Shown: positions 1 to 8,327 of the stretch, one piece after another | Layout: every line of letters starts with the position of its first letter | Numbering within the stretch: position 1 is the stretch's first letter | The notes under the pieces: model-generated | Database searches by the model: none | What the model was told of the DNA's origin: nothing | What the model saw: the letters and a program-made list of their open reading frames with translations, nothing else | From: Martelella sp. HB161492 | GTDB lineage: Bacteria > Pseudomonadota > Alphaproteobacteria > Rhizobiales > Rhizobiaceae | Direction: 5' to 3' | Assembly (NCBI RefSeq): GCF_013184775.1 | Contig: NZ_JAATVV010000014.1 | Coordinates: 1-64,000, forward strand | Length of the DNA: 64,000 bases | Program-made: the position numbers and the translations under genes

Positions 1-652
1 ACTAAAAAGCGTCGCGAAACCCCGCTCACTTTTGTCTCTATTGGAAAAATGCGAACTTGCCCTGCCATTTCACGACAAAGGTCAATTCTGCTTCGCGACA
101 AGACATAAATTGAAGTGGCTCGGTCTTTTTGAGCAAGCCGGCACGTGCTCTCAAGTGGTTTTCGGCACCACTTCTGCTGCTTGACCATGAAAAACTAAAG
201 CGGGGCAGAGCCCAATCCGAGTGGCCGACACTTCCCCAAGGGCAGATATTCCCTCGAAACACGCCAAAACCTGCCAGTCCGTTCACGGCCCCATTTCTGC
301 CGGTCCGGAAGGCGCCCCAATATCGGACGTTCGCGATCTTGGGCGGAACCCCCGTAAGCAGTCGTTTGCTGTGACCTAAAGCTGACCGTGGCGCCAGGCA
401 AGAAGGGACTTTGCAACCACTGGCGTGTCAATCAATTGAATGATGTTCCGTCCCACCGCCGATCTCATCTTTTTCCTGCACCCTATCAGAAAGTCTTGAA
501 TAAACACTTGCGGAGTACCGCTCCGCAATACTTCTCATAACTCGTAGACTTTCACATTATCTTGGTGAAACGCTTGTGGCCTCCCTTGATCCCGGTGATA
601 GAACCGAGAGATAAAAGATGGTGATCATTTAGAGAACGGCAGGAAGCAACAA
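1..652. other. Gene-poor left edge, no supported gene
   Basis: Several short open frames overlap each other on both strands here, but none has a convincing ribosome binding site, recognisable domain or overlap with a neighbour. I see no tRNA-like or att-like copy of the tRNA-Arg end. The last part, from about 590, is the leader of the gene starting at 653. Confidence 0.5.
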
Positions 653-1480
653 ATGACCAAAGAAATTCCGTCGCTGAAAAGCCTTGAACATTTCCTCTTT
701 GAGGTCCCTCTTTACGCTCCCTACAGTCTGAATGAAGAGTTTGGCCACTCGCAACTTTATGGTTGGAGTAAACAGACGCACGAACACGAGATAAAAATTG
801 ACGGGCATTGCCCCTACTGCAACCGTCAAACAACATTTAGTGTTAGCTTCCAGCAGATACCCCTCGGCGACGCTCGCAACAAGATCGCCTACCGTGTTTC
901 AAACGATAGAATGGCCGTGCTTTGCAGCCGTAACAGATTTCACTGTATCTACTACTTCTTCCGTATTGAAGAATTGGTCGTCCAAAAGATTGGCCAGTAC
1001 CCTTCCTTGGCAGACATCGCCAATGATGAAGTCGCGATCTATCGGAAAGATATGGAAAGGCTGGACGCACAAGAATTTCACAAAGCCATCGGTCTTGCTG
1101 CCCATGGAGTAGGTGTAGGTTCATTCGTCTACTTACGTCGAGTCTTCGAGCGCCTGATCGAGAGGCGCTTTGAGGAGTCTAAAGATGAAGAAGGCTGGCA
1201 AGATGCTCAATTTCACGCAGCACGGATGGAAGACAAGATAAACCTTATGAAAGAACATCTGCCGGAATTTCTAGTGGATAACAGGAAGATTTACTCGATC
1301 CTGAGCGTTGGTGTGCACGCGCTCGACGACAAGACTTGCTTGTCCTGGTTCGACGCCATGAAGCAGTCGATCATCATCATTCTCGAAGATGACAAAAAGA
1401 AAAAGGATGAGCTTAAGAGGCGAAAAATATTCGCCGGGGCGATAGCGAATTTCTCACCCAACGATGCCGCAAAAAGTTAG
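653..1480 (+). CDS. Hypothetical protein with N-terminal zinc ribbon
   Basis: A 275-residue protein that I do not recognise as a named family. It has four cysteines in two knuckle-like pairs (C53-x2-C56 and C91-x6-C98), which suggests a zinc ribbon. A helical, charged C-terminal half follows (about residues 140-275), ending in a Lys/Glu-rich segment. That half contains HALDDKTCLSWFD, which recalls HEPN/DUF4145-like helical domains seen in accessory genes; this resemblance is only an impression. The start is supported by an AGGAAG ribosome site. It is followed by about 500 bases without a gene and then by the convergent CHAT protease. Base composition is AT-richer than the prophage genes further right, consistent with cargo of the integrated element. 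Function unknown; a role in defence is inferred from position only. Confidence 0.75.
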   Translation: MTKEIPSLKSLEHFLFEVPLYAPYSLNEEFGHSQLYGWSKQTHEHEIKIDGHCPYCNRQTTFSVSFQQIPLGDARNKIAYRVSNDRMAVLCSRNRFHCIYYFFRIEELVVQKIGQYPSLADIANDEVAIYRKDMERLDAQEFHKAIGLAAHGVGVGSFVYLRRVFERLIERRFEESKDEEGWQDAQFHAARMEDKINLMKEHLPEFLVDNRKIYSILSVGVHALDDKTCLSWFDAMKQSIIIILEDDKKKKDELKRRKIFAGAIANFSPNDAAKS

Positions 1481-1996
1481 TCAGGCACACGCAGCTCATT
1501 GCTGCTGCATCAGCGGGGTCAGCCTCGATAGATAGGGCTTGAAGGAGACGATCGGCGGTTGGCGTAAATCAATGGAAGAGTGAGGCGGCTTCTGGTACCA
1601 AAGAATCGGAGAAAAACGGAAGAATTTCGGGACTATGCTACGCGGAGGTTAGGAGGAGCGTAAGGCTACGCCTGAAGCTGGTAGAGGCCTGATCTCTCTG
1701 CTTGGCCGAACAACGGTCTGAGCTATACATGTTCCGTGTTACATCCGAAAAGCATCGGCGCGTATTGTGTGCACTAGTGTCCGCTTCGCTAATATGTAAG
1801 GCAAACCTGCCAGTCAGCAGTCTGCCCTGTTGCAGCCTTTCTGCATTGCGCCGCCGTTTTGGTCGGTCAGCGGCTCTCGGCCCGATCCTAAAAGCTGCCA
1901 TTCGTTGCGCGACGTGCGAACTTTCGTTGAGGGCGAATAGCGGTAGTTCGCTGCACCTTAAGCCCTCTACGGGAGCGGACTTGGTCCGCGCTTGTA
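1481..1996. other. Intergenic stretch between convergent cargo genes
   Basis: About 515 bases between the zinc-ribbon gene and the end of the CHAT gene. Two short open frames on opposite strands occupy its right half, but neither has a domain, a ribosome site or a plausible composition. No clear terminator hairpin with a T-run was seen. It may be degraded sequence. Confidence 0.4.
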
Positions 1997-4249
1997 CTAT
2001 TGATTTGTGTCTGTCTCAGCCCGTGCCTCATCCCTGAAGCCGTCGTCTGGATGAACGATAATGGTTTCGGGACACCCCATCTGTAGATAACTAATCGCAG
2101 TCGAATTAGCGATCGCCGAGCGCAACTCGTGCCACGCCCGCTTCTCATCAATACCACGATCGGACAATTCCGCGACGACCGTTTCGTACGGCCACTGGTC
2201 GCCACCATTAATAGCCAAGTTACCTGCTAGATGAACAGCTCTATAGGTTTCTTGGTCAATCAGACCCTTACTTTTCAGTCGTCGGCAAAAGTCAGTCAGC
2301 AATTGCATCCGGATCATACCGCCCATGATCTCCATCCAGGTCAAAGATTGATTGAACACTTTGTGGGATGCCGGAACAAATTCAGCAACGCGATAGAGTA
2401 ATCTGGCAATAAAGGACGCCGCATCCCGCGCATCGATGGGAAAAACGGAGCCCAGAACCGTGCGCGCACCAATCGCGAGGAACCCATTGGCCGTCGAGGC
2501 GTGGTTTCGGTCGGCTGCATGCGTATCGCAAGCACTAAGAATTACAATCGGTGGGACCCGAAGCCGCTTACGTTGCAACTGCCAGATATCGATACTCTCT
2601 TCTAAAAGTTGAAGCTCGGCAGGTTTGCCTTTCGCATGCCCGCCGTGTCCATCAAAGATGACTAAAGAGCCATTGTAGGAGTTCAGTGCAGCAACCAAGT
2701 CTTCCTCGTTCCGAATTCGCTCTGTCCGGACACAAACTTTATCCGCGAAATGAGGCTCGAAGATAGCAAATGCTTTATCAAAATACATGCTTATGGGGTC
2801 GTCATTCCTAAGCGCGCTCAATATCAAGATTTCTTCAAAATCCGATGTCGTCAGGTGTAGGTTTTCTTTCGGCAAGACTTGCTCGATGAAGAGATTTCCA
2901 GGCGTGACGGGGATTCTTGAGATATCTTTCTGGACGCAGAGTGGAAGCCCGCGAACATTCATCCATTCAAGGTGGGCATCCGCAATCAGGCGGATTCCAT
3001 CTTCGGCCTCTTCGACAAACTCGAAAAATTCTGTTGGCACAGACGCCGTGATTGCGCTCTGGGCCTTTTTGAACGCGTCCAGCCTCTTCTTGTCTGTGGT
3101 CCGCTTTGCGTGGTAGTGTTGAGCAAATTGCCGGACCTGACCAGATGTTCGGTTGACTGAATTCGGCAGCCTGATGACAGCCGACACTTCCGAAGCAGAT
3201 AGAGTACTTACGCATTCTGTCGCAAGTCTTAGCTCGGCGGCGCGCTCAGAAATGAGCGGATGTAGTCTGGTTTCTTCGCCGTCCTCTGCCCCGAGTATAG
3301 CCTTCGCTTGGGCCTGTGTACTGGCTTCAAGGCCATAGCCATCCTGACGTTGAAAAACACGTCTCACAGCAAGAAAACGTCTCTTTTCTTCTGTTAACAA
3401 CGGCGCATTAGTTAAGTTTGCTTCATGAAAATGCGGGTATACAGCGGGGGCAAACAAGTTAACACTTGGTGGTCGACGGAAATATTTATTGGCAGCTCGT
3501 TCGCCGATGCGCTCCCTTTCCATCAGAACTGAACGTGTGGTTTGAACGATTAGTTCGACGTAAGGAGCGATCCCTTCGTCAATTTGGGTAAATCTACCGT
3601 CGATTGTGTTGTGATATCCCGCCGCGTAAAGCGCAGACAGATTGGGGGCTATTGCGTTATGGCCACCGACTTTGTATCCAAGATCGCGTTCTTCCGGTTC
3701 GCGCCAATTTCCAAGATGCGTCCGAGCGATCTCCAGAGCATCGGGTTTAACCTGTCCTTTCAAGGCATCGCAGATGTTAAGGAATGCTTCCTTGAGCTTT
3801 TCTAGACTGAACTCTTCGTATGTTATAGTGCCCCCTTTTTCGGCGACGACCGTAAGAGGAAATGAGTGAGCGTCTATCCAATCGCGATACGTCTCGATGT
3901 TATGCTCACGTCCGAGAAAGAGGACCAAGAACGGAACGACCGGAGGCGTAATCATGCTCTTTAGCGCTCGCGGTGACTGGCCACGCCATATCACTGGAGC
4001 TTGGCCAGACATTCTCCGTGGGAGCCGGATTTTTTGCCCCTCCGGCGTCAACTCCCAAATGTCGCTTGGCAATGTGTTTATGAGATGGATGATGCCGGCA
4101 TTGTCCATCAGGCTGCGGGCAAAACCTTGCAAAAGGCTGGCCTCATATGGGTCGCCATCCTCAACAGGAATGACGTAGGCAATATCCCAAAGAAGATCGT
4201 AAAGATCCTTGCCGCTATCGGTTGTCTGGCTCTGAAACGTGTTAATCAT
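1997..4249 (-). CDS. CHAT-domain caspase-like protease, putative defence effector
   Basis: A 750-residue protein with a C-terminal CHAT domain (caspase/separase-clan peptidase) at about residues 480-650. The catalytic pair is visible as His535 in FDGHGGH and Cys574 in ILSACDTH. The region after Cys574 (GFLAIGARTVLGSVFPID) is the usual CHAT follow-on, where a failed or successful activation loop sits. The N-terminal 480 residues are unrecognised and probably form the sensing part. CHAT proteases act by cleaving partner proteins, as in Gasdermin-activating and TPR-CHAT/Craspase systems, so a substrate in the neighbourhood is expected. The gene lies 165 bases downstream of, and on the same strand as, the gene at 4415-5134. 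An in-frame stop 12 bases upstream fixes the start. The domain assignment is firm; the defence role is inferred. Confidence 0.85.
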   Translation of the reverse strand: MINTFQSQTTDSGKDLYDLLWDIAYVIPVEDGDPYEASLLQGFARSLMDNAGIIHLINTLPSDIWELTPEGQKIRLPRRMSGQAPVIWRGQSPRALKSMITPPVVPFLVLFLGREHNIETYRDWIDAHSFPLTVVAEKGGTITYEEFSLEKLKEAFLNICDALKGQVKPDALEIARTHLGNWREPEERDLGYKVGGHNAIAPNLSALYAAGYHNTIDGRFTQIDEGIAPYVELIVQTTRSVLMERERIGERAANKYFRRPPSVNLFAPAVYPHFHEANLTNAPLLTEEKRRFLAVRRVFQRQDGYGLEASTQAQAKAILGAEDGEETRLHPLISERAAELRLATECVSTLSASEVSAVIRLPNSVNRTSGQVRQFAQHYHAKRTTDKKRLDAFKKAQSAITASVPTEFFEFVEEAEDGIRLIADAHLEWMNVRGLPLCVQKDISRIPVTPGNLFIEQVLPKENLHLTTSDFEEILILSALRNDDPISMYFDKAFAIFEPHFADKVCVRTERIRNEEDLVAALNSYNGSLVIFDGHGGHAKGKPAELQLLEESIDIWQLQRKRLRVPPIVILSACDTHAADRNHASTANGFLAIGARTVLGSVFPIDARDAASFIARLLYRVAEFVPASHKVFNQSLTWMEIMGGMIRMQLLTDFCRRLKSKGLIDQETYRAVHLAGNLAINGGDQWPYETVVAELSDRGIDEKRAWHELRSAIANSTAISYLQMGCPETIIVHPDDGFRDEARAETDTNQ

Positions 4250-4414
4250 CCTTGAACTTTAGCGCAGCGCTACGACCGCTGGAAGTGTAGGATTTTTCCT
4301 CCTACGCGCGACAAATGGTCTGTTTAGTGAAGCTGAACTGCGGCACGAACTGGCAAGGCGCCCGACCGCTGTAAGCCTAAAGACTCCATTAGACGATGCG
4401 GGGATGAACTATGC

Positions 4415-5134
4415 TCAAAACGGGATATCGTCATCAAGGTCTCGTGAGAGTTTTGGTCCTTCGATCTGTTTGGGCGGTGGAGGGAGTTTCTTCTTTTGCT
4501 CCGGAGGCGGCAACTGAGCCGCCTCCGGCTCCTTGCTCTTCGCAGATGCCAAAAGGTCATTAATTCGCTTAACAAGGTCGCTGAGCGGGTTTAGGGCTTC
4601 ACCATAAGCCTTCGCGACATACGCGACGTCAAGTGCCATGAGCATAGCGTTGTTGAACGGTGTCCGTGCCCTGTCAACATCAGCGTCGAACGCATTCAGC
4701 TTTGCGTAAAGAGAGTTCCTCTTTCTTTCGTCCAGGTCTGCGCCCTCAAGTATGTTTCGGATTTTCTTGACATACCCATGGACACGCTCTTTATCGGCCG
4801 CTGACAGTTCCACCGAATAGACCTTCCCCGTTCGAACTTTTCGAAGTGAAACCTTCATAACAAAGCGCTGCAACGCGAGAGAGAATTCGTCGTAAGCTCC
4901 GGAGAAATCGTGCTGTATTGGGGGCACATCGAAATTGGCTATCTCGTCAACCTCCAGCGCCCCAGCGGCTGCGACAACTTTATTCATGTAGTCCTGCTGA
5001 AAATACCTAGGATCATCACGGTCATCGAGGGATGCTATGTTTTCTCTCAGCTTGGAGTCCAACATTTCGACGACCTGAGTGAAAGCAATCTCGTTATCGT
5101 CGTTCAGCGATGCGTAAAAATCGTCGTCAGTCAT
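4415..5134 (-). CDS. Unknown protein ending in an SSB-like acidic tail (DLDDDIPF)
   Basis: A 239-residue, mostly helical protein of unrecognised family. Residues 1-195 are charged and predicted to fold. Residues 200-230 are a Pro/Lys/Glu-rich linker, and the last eight residues are DLDDDIPF. In bacterial SSB proteins the same arrangement (disordered linker plus DFDDDIPF-like tip) recruits RecO, PriA, RecQ, exonuclease I and other repair proteins. No OB-fold was recognised, so this is not an ordinary SSB. It precedes the CHAT protease gene on the same strand and may be co-transcribed with it, so it could be the protease's partner, trigger or substrate. The start has a GAGG site, and TATAAAAT stands just upstream. 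The tail is seen directly; its role is inferred. Confidence 0.8.
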   Translation of the reverse strand: MTDDDFYASLNDDNEIAFTQVVEMLDSKLRENIASLDDRDDPRYFQQDYMNKVVAAAGALEVDEIANFDVPPIQHDFSGAYDEFSLALQRFVMKVSLRKVRTGKVYSVELSAADKERVHGYVKKIRNILEGADLDERKRNSLYAKLNAFDADVDRARTPFNNAMLMALDVAYVAKAYGEALNPLSDLVKRINDLLASAKSKEPEAAQLPPPEQKKKLPPPPKQIEGPKLSRDLDDDIPF

Positions 5135-5614
5135 AACACCCTCATTTTATACTAAAGATAGCGAGGCCAGCGGCGCCCTACAACTTGGACAACTCCGTCA
5201 CCCACAGTTTAAAAACAACGAATCGGCGGAAGGTTAACCCTGTCTAAGTGCCGCTGGTTCTGTGACTTTTTGAGCAGTTTCATCTCGCTCCTAAACGTGC
5301 ATGGAGAACGCCCGCTACCGCCATCTTGGAAGCCAAAAGCCGCCAGACCGGTTCCGGCCCCCTTCCCGCCTTCGGCCTGTCCGACTGACTTTAGCCTGCG
5401 CTAAACTTTAGCCCTGACTTTAGGCTTTGAATTTAGCCTCAGACTGGGCAGACCGCGCGGTGCCAAATACCCGCATGGCCACCGGCCCGGGGAAGGACCC
5501 GCGGTTTTCCTGTGAGGCGGCTTTCGGGGTGAGACAGGGCGGATCACCAAAGCGACCCGCTCTTCGCAATTGTCGTCGCTGGCTGTTGAGGCCAGCCGTC
5601 TGCAGCTGGCCGCC
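5135..5614. other. Gene-free junction between phage operon and cargo
   Basis: About 480 bases separate the end of the NusG-like gene from the SSB-tail gene. The stretch contains the -10-like TATAAAAT for the SSB-tail gene (about 5143-5150) and a cluster of TTTAGSC repeats (5385-5438). No protein gene is supported. This is where late or morphogenesis genes of a complete phage might have been expected to begin. Confidence 0.5.
5385..5438. repeat. Cluster of short TTTAGCC direct repeats
   Basis: Four copies of TTTAGCC or TTTAGGC start at 5390, 5407, 5420 and 5432 (spacings 17, 13 and 12). Two of them extend to the ten-base CTGACTTTAG (5385-5394 and 5414-5423). They lie just downstream of the phage-type operon. 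An iteron-like or nut-like site is possible, but chance enrichment is not excluded. Confidence 0.4.
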
Positions 5615-6295
5615 TCAGACCTTGCTGATCACAGCAAGCGGCACGACCATCGGCGTCATCCGTCCGAACAGATCCACCTCGATGACGACATCGCCCTTGC
5701 CTGTCATATTGGCTGTCACCACCGTCCCCACCTGCCCGGCAAAGATCCCCTCTTCGACTGTGACCTGCTCGCCTGCAGCAACCTGCACATCACTTAGCCG
5801 CTCATAGTCAAAGGCACCGTTGTCAGCCTTGCGCATCAGCGCCGAGATCGCATCGGCAGATATGGCATAGGGCGTCTCCCACCCGCCGAGGATTGCCGTG
5901 ACATGTTCCTGCCTGAGCAATCCCCTCAAAGCCTTTGCCGTGCTGACAAAGCGGACAAGGACATAGCCCGTCATCAGCACTTCGTCCTGCGGCGGTAAGA
6001 TCCTGCCACGCCGCTTGCGTCGCTTGCCCCGCCGCATCGGCACCAGCGCCTCAGCTCCGATTGCCGTCAGGGCAGCTTCCGTCTCCTGCTCGTGTCCCGG
6101 ATGAACTGCGGCCACATACCAGCATGCCGTATCGCTCGCCGTGTCTGCAGCAAGCGCCCCCTGCTCGTCCCGCCGGATCTGCCGGGCCGCCTCATCCCGC
6201 TCCAGCCTGCGCAGGCTGCGCTCACCCAGTTCCGCTTCAATGCTGCCCGTCGTCCTGATCGTTGCCGCTGCCGTCATCATTGCTGCCATCCTCAT
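5615..6295 (-). CDS. NusG-family transcription elongation/antitermination paralogue
   Basis: A 226-residue protein with an NGN domain (from about residue 60, CWYVAAVHPGHEQETEAALTA, through the VLMTGYVLVRF strand) and a C-terminal KOW-type domain (GIFAGQVGTVVTA). A basic RRGKRRKRRG patch replaces the usual NGN loop. NusG binds RNA polymerase beta' and coordinates elongation and Rho; specialised paralogues such as RfaH suppress termination of particular operons. The start ATG overlaps the upstream TGA (ATGA), which fixes it at 6295 and implies translational coupling. As the last gene of the phage-type operon it probably governs read-through of the element's own transcripts. It is distinct from the housekeeping nusG, which normally sits beside secE. 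Confidence 0.85.
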   Translation of the reverse strand: MRMAAMMTAAATIRTTGSIEAELGERSLRRLERDEAARQIRRDEQGALAADTASDTACWYVAAVHPGHEQETEAALTAIGAEALVPMRRGKRRKRRGRILPPQDEVLMTGYVLVRFVSTAKALRGLLRQEHVTAILGGWETPYAISADAISALMRKADNGAFDYERLSDVQVAAGEQVTVEEGIFAGQVGTVVTANMTGKGDVVIEVDLFGRMTPMVVPLAVISKV

Positions 6296-7035
6296 TGTGC
6301 CGCCACCCCGCTCTGCCCGATCCGCTGAAGCCTGCCGAAGAAGCCGTTGAGCGCTGCCTCTGGCGTTGCCGCGTTCAGCGGCGGGAAGTAGACCCATTCC
6401 GCCCTGCCCGTGCCCGGCAGCCACGGATAACCCCGTCCCCTGTGCTCAGCCTCCCATGCCCGCCAGAGAGCGCTTCCGACCCGGACCTGCTCAAAGTCCG
6501 CGCCAAGCAGCACGGTCTCCGGAGACACCCGGACACCCCGGCCCGGATAACGCAGTGCCTGCTCGTGCATCGCATTCACCGATGGCCAGCCCATCTTCTG
6601 CATCCGCTCATGCCGGAGGGCATCACGATCCGCCCGACCGGATGCAATCTCATGCTCCTGGAACCGGGTCAGCGGTGGCAGCGGTGTGCAGGGCTCTGCA
6701 AGCCGGATGAAGCGTTCAGCCATCCAAGCCTTGCCGAAAGTGGCAGCAATGGCAGGACCGGTCGCCGGCGCTTCCATCCCGTCTGGAACCTCCTGCCAGC
6801 GTTTGCCCCTGAGATAGGTGCTGGCGGCAAACTTCACCGTCCTGCCCTCCATCGCAGACAGGGTGAGGAAGGCCGGCAGAAGCGAGGAGGCCCTCTCCCT
6901 GTCTTCGACAGACAGCCCCTGCCACTCGGCAAAGGCCCGCTCGTCACTGTCATCGCCGAAGGTCGGCCATTGCCTGTAGAACTTCAGGAAGGCCCGGCGC
7001 ACCGTCCTGCGGTCATCGCCCTCAGCGCTGGTCAT
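6292..7035 (-). CDS. Phage-type hypothetical protein
   Basis: A 247-residue soluble protein without a domain I can name. It is rich in aromatic residues and Arg, with an N-terminal segment (RRAFLKFYRQWPTFGDDSDERAF) followed by further helices. Similar proteins are common in rhizobial prophage early operons, which I know only as hypothetical. Two adjacent ATGs (7038 and 7035) follow an AGGAG site; the second has the better six-base spacing. It overlaps the upstream gene by 14 bases and the NusG-like gene by ATGA, so it is part of one polycistronic unit. Confidence 0.7.
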   Translation of the reverse strand: MTSAEGDDRRTVRRAFLKFYRQWPTFGDDSDERAFAEWQGLSVEDRERASSLLPAFLTLSAMEGRTVKFAASTYLRGKRWQEVPDGMEAPATGPAIAATFGKAWMAERFIRLAEPCTPLPPLTRFQEHEIASGRADRDALRHERMQKMGWPSVNAMHEQALRYPGRGVRVSPETVLLGADFEQVRVGSALWRAWEAEHRGRGYPWLPGTGRAEWVYFPPLNAATPEAALNGFFGRLQRIGQSGVAAQ

Positions 7036-7525
7036 CATGCTCTCCTGCCGCTTGCACTGTCCGGCTGGCGGCAATGCCTGCCATCATCGCCCGGACCTCT
7101 GCCGCCTTCTGCCGGCGGCGCTGCCGCTCTTCCGGCGAGATCGTGACCGACAGCTGGCGCCGTTCTTCGATACCCCTCAGCCGTTCGCGTTCGATCCGGA
7201 GCATATCCCGGTCATGGCGGGCGGCATCATCGATCAGGGCGGAGAGTTCTGCCGGCTTTGGCAGGAAGGAGCGGAAGCGCTCATAGCGGCCGAGCCGGAG
7301 GTTCTCGAACACACGCCGCATCGCCCCGACGGGCTTGTCACGGAGCACACCGGCATAAAGCTCCGGTGCCAGTTCCGCAGCGATGCTGTCCGGCACGACG
7401 AAGCCGTATTGCATCAGCCTGGCCAGCATCAGGTCAGCGCGATGTTCGCCTGCCGGTTCAAGCGCTGCTCTCAACCGTCCAGTCGCTTCTGTCGATGTCG
7501 ATGACGTCTGCATCTCTTGTGCCAT
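7022..7525 (-). CDS. Phage-type hypothetical protein, coiled-coil C-terminus
   Basis: A 167-residue protein of unknown function. Its C-terminal half is an Arg/Glu-rich helix (about residues 105-150, ERERLRGIEERRQ and PEERQRRRQKAAE), probably a coiled coil. The start ATG at 7525 has GAGGCAGGA upstream and lies 68 bases inside the preceding gene. That is a long but plausible overlap in this tightly packed operon, although a later start cannot be excluded. Confidence 0.6.
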   Translation of the reverse strand: MAQEMQTSSTSTEATGRLRAALEPAGEHRADLMLARLMQYGFVVPDSIAAELAPELYAGVLRDKPVGAMRRVFENLRLGRYERFRSFLPKPAELSALIDDAARHDRDMLRIERERLRGIEERRQLSVTISPEERQRRRQKAAEVRAMMAGIAASRTVQAAGEHDDQR

Positions 7526-8327
7526 TGTCCTGCCTCATGCGCTTGCGGAGGGTTTCCTGCACCCGCCTGTTGTGTTCTCGGAGATGATCGGAGCGTGACG
7601 GAGCGGATTGGCCCGGCGGTGGCTGGGCGGCACGGCGGACCGATTGCTCAATCCACGCAACCGGATCCCCGATCCGCTCGGCCTCAGCCCTGACGATCCG
7701 CTCGAAGATCAGCCGGCAGTCGTCACGGGCTGTGCGGCACCATTTGCCGATCAGCGGACGGGCGCGTGCCTCGGTCAGACCGGTCTGGCGCATCAGTGAC
7801 GCCACCCCCTCTCCCCAGAGCCGGTCCCGGTAGTCGACCCGCTCCGGCTGAGACGCCCCTGCGTCCGTTCCGTCAGGAACGGTATTCTTAATCTGGCTTC
7901 TGGCTTCTGGCTTCTGGGGCTTATCCCCACCCTTAAGCCGGGGGTTATCCGACGGCTGATTATCCGTGTCTTTTGAAAGACTTGGATTACCACCCCTGCG
8001 GCCATTCCTGCGCGCCGTTGCCGCCTTCTTCGCCATGCGTGCCATTTTGCGCGAGTAGATCGTGCCATCTTTCGTGCGGGAGAACACACCGGCCGTTTCC
8101 AGTTCGCCGAGCAATGCGGTGACCTGGTCGGGCGTTGTGCCTGCCAGCACGGCGATCTGCGCGTCTGCCGGGCAACGGCCGCTGACGAGAAGATGTCCGT
8201 AAGGGGTGGCCTCATGCATCAGGCAGATCAGCTCGATCCACAGACCGCGCGCTGCCATGCTGCACATTCTGAGCGCCGGATCGGCCCGCCAGTCCGTCGT
8301 GAAGAACTTCAGCCAGGGATCCGACAT
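7458..8327 (-). CDS. Phage replication-initiator-like protein (winged-helix, DUF1376/DnaD-like)
   Basis: A 289-residue protein that starts with a motif typical of phage replication organisers (MSDPWLKFFTTDWRAD, then a GLWIELICLMHEA helix). A winged-helix-like segment follows (residues 50-95, DAQIAVLAGTTPDQVTALLGELETAGVFSR) and then a low-complexity Lys/Arg/Asn linker. The C-terminal helical domain (about 165-245) resembles the part of DnaD-type proteins that loads the helicase. The family assignment is by architecture only. The start overlaps the stop of the upstream gene by one base (TGATG), indicating translational coupling. It is the best candidate for replication of the element. Confidence 0.7.
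   Translation of the reverse strand: MSDPWLKFFTTDWRADPALRMCSMAARGLWIELICLMHEATPYGHLLVSGRCPADAQIAVLAGTTPDQVTALLGELETAGVFSRTKDGTIYSRKMARMAKKAATARRNGRRGGNPSLSKDTDNQPSDNPRLKGGDKPQKPEARSQIKNTVPDGTDAGASQPERVDYRDRLWGEGVASLMRQTGLTEARARPLIGKWCRTARDDCRLIFERIVRAEAERIGDPVAWIEQSVRRAAQPPPGQSAPSRSDHLREHNRRVQETLRKRMRQDNGTRDADVIDIDRSDWTVESSA

Noticed and set aside
38-431. Overlapping short frames on both strands at the left edge
   Set aside because: No ribosome sites, no domains, frames exclude each other; possibly degraded sequence.
4287-4307. Small hairpin GTAGGA/TCCTAC between the SSB-tail gene and the CHAT gene
   Set aside because: Stem of only six pairs and no T-run; not enough to call a terminator or to argue against co-transcription.
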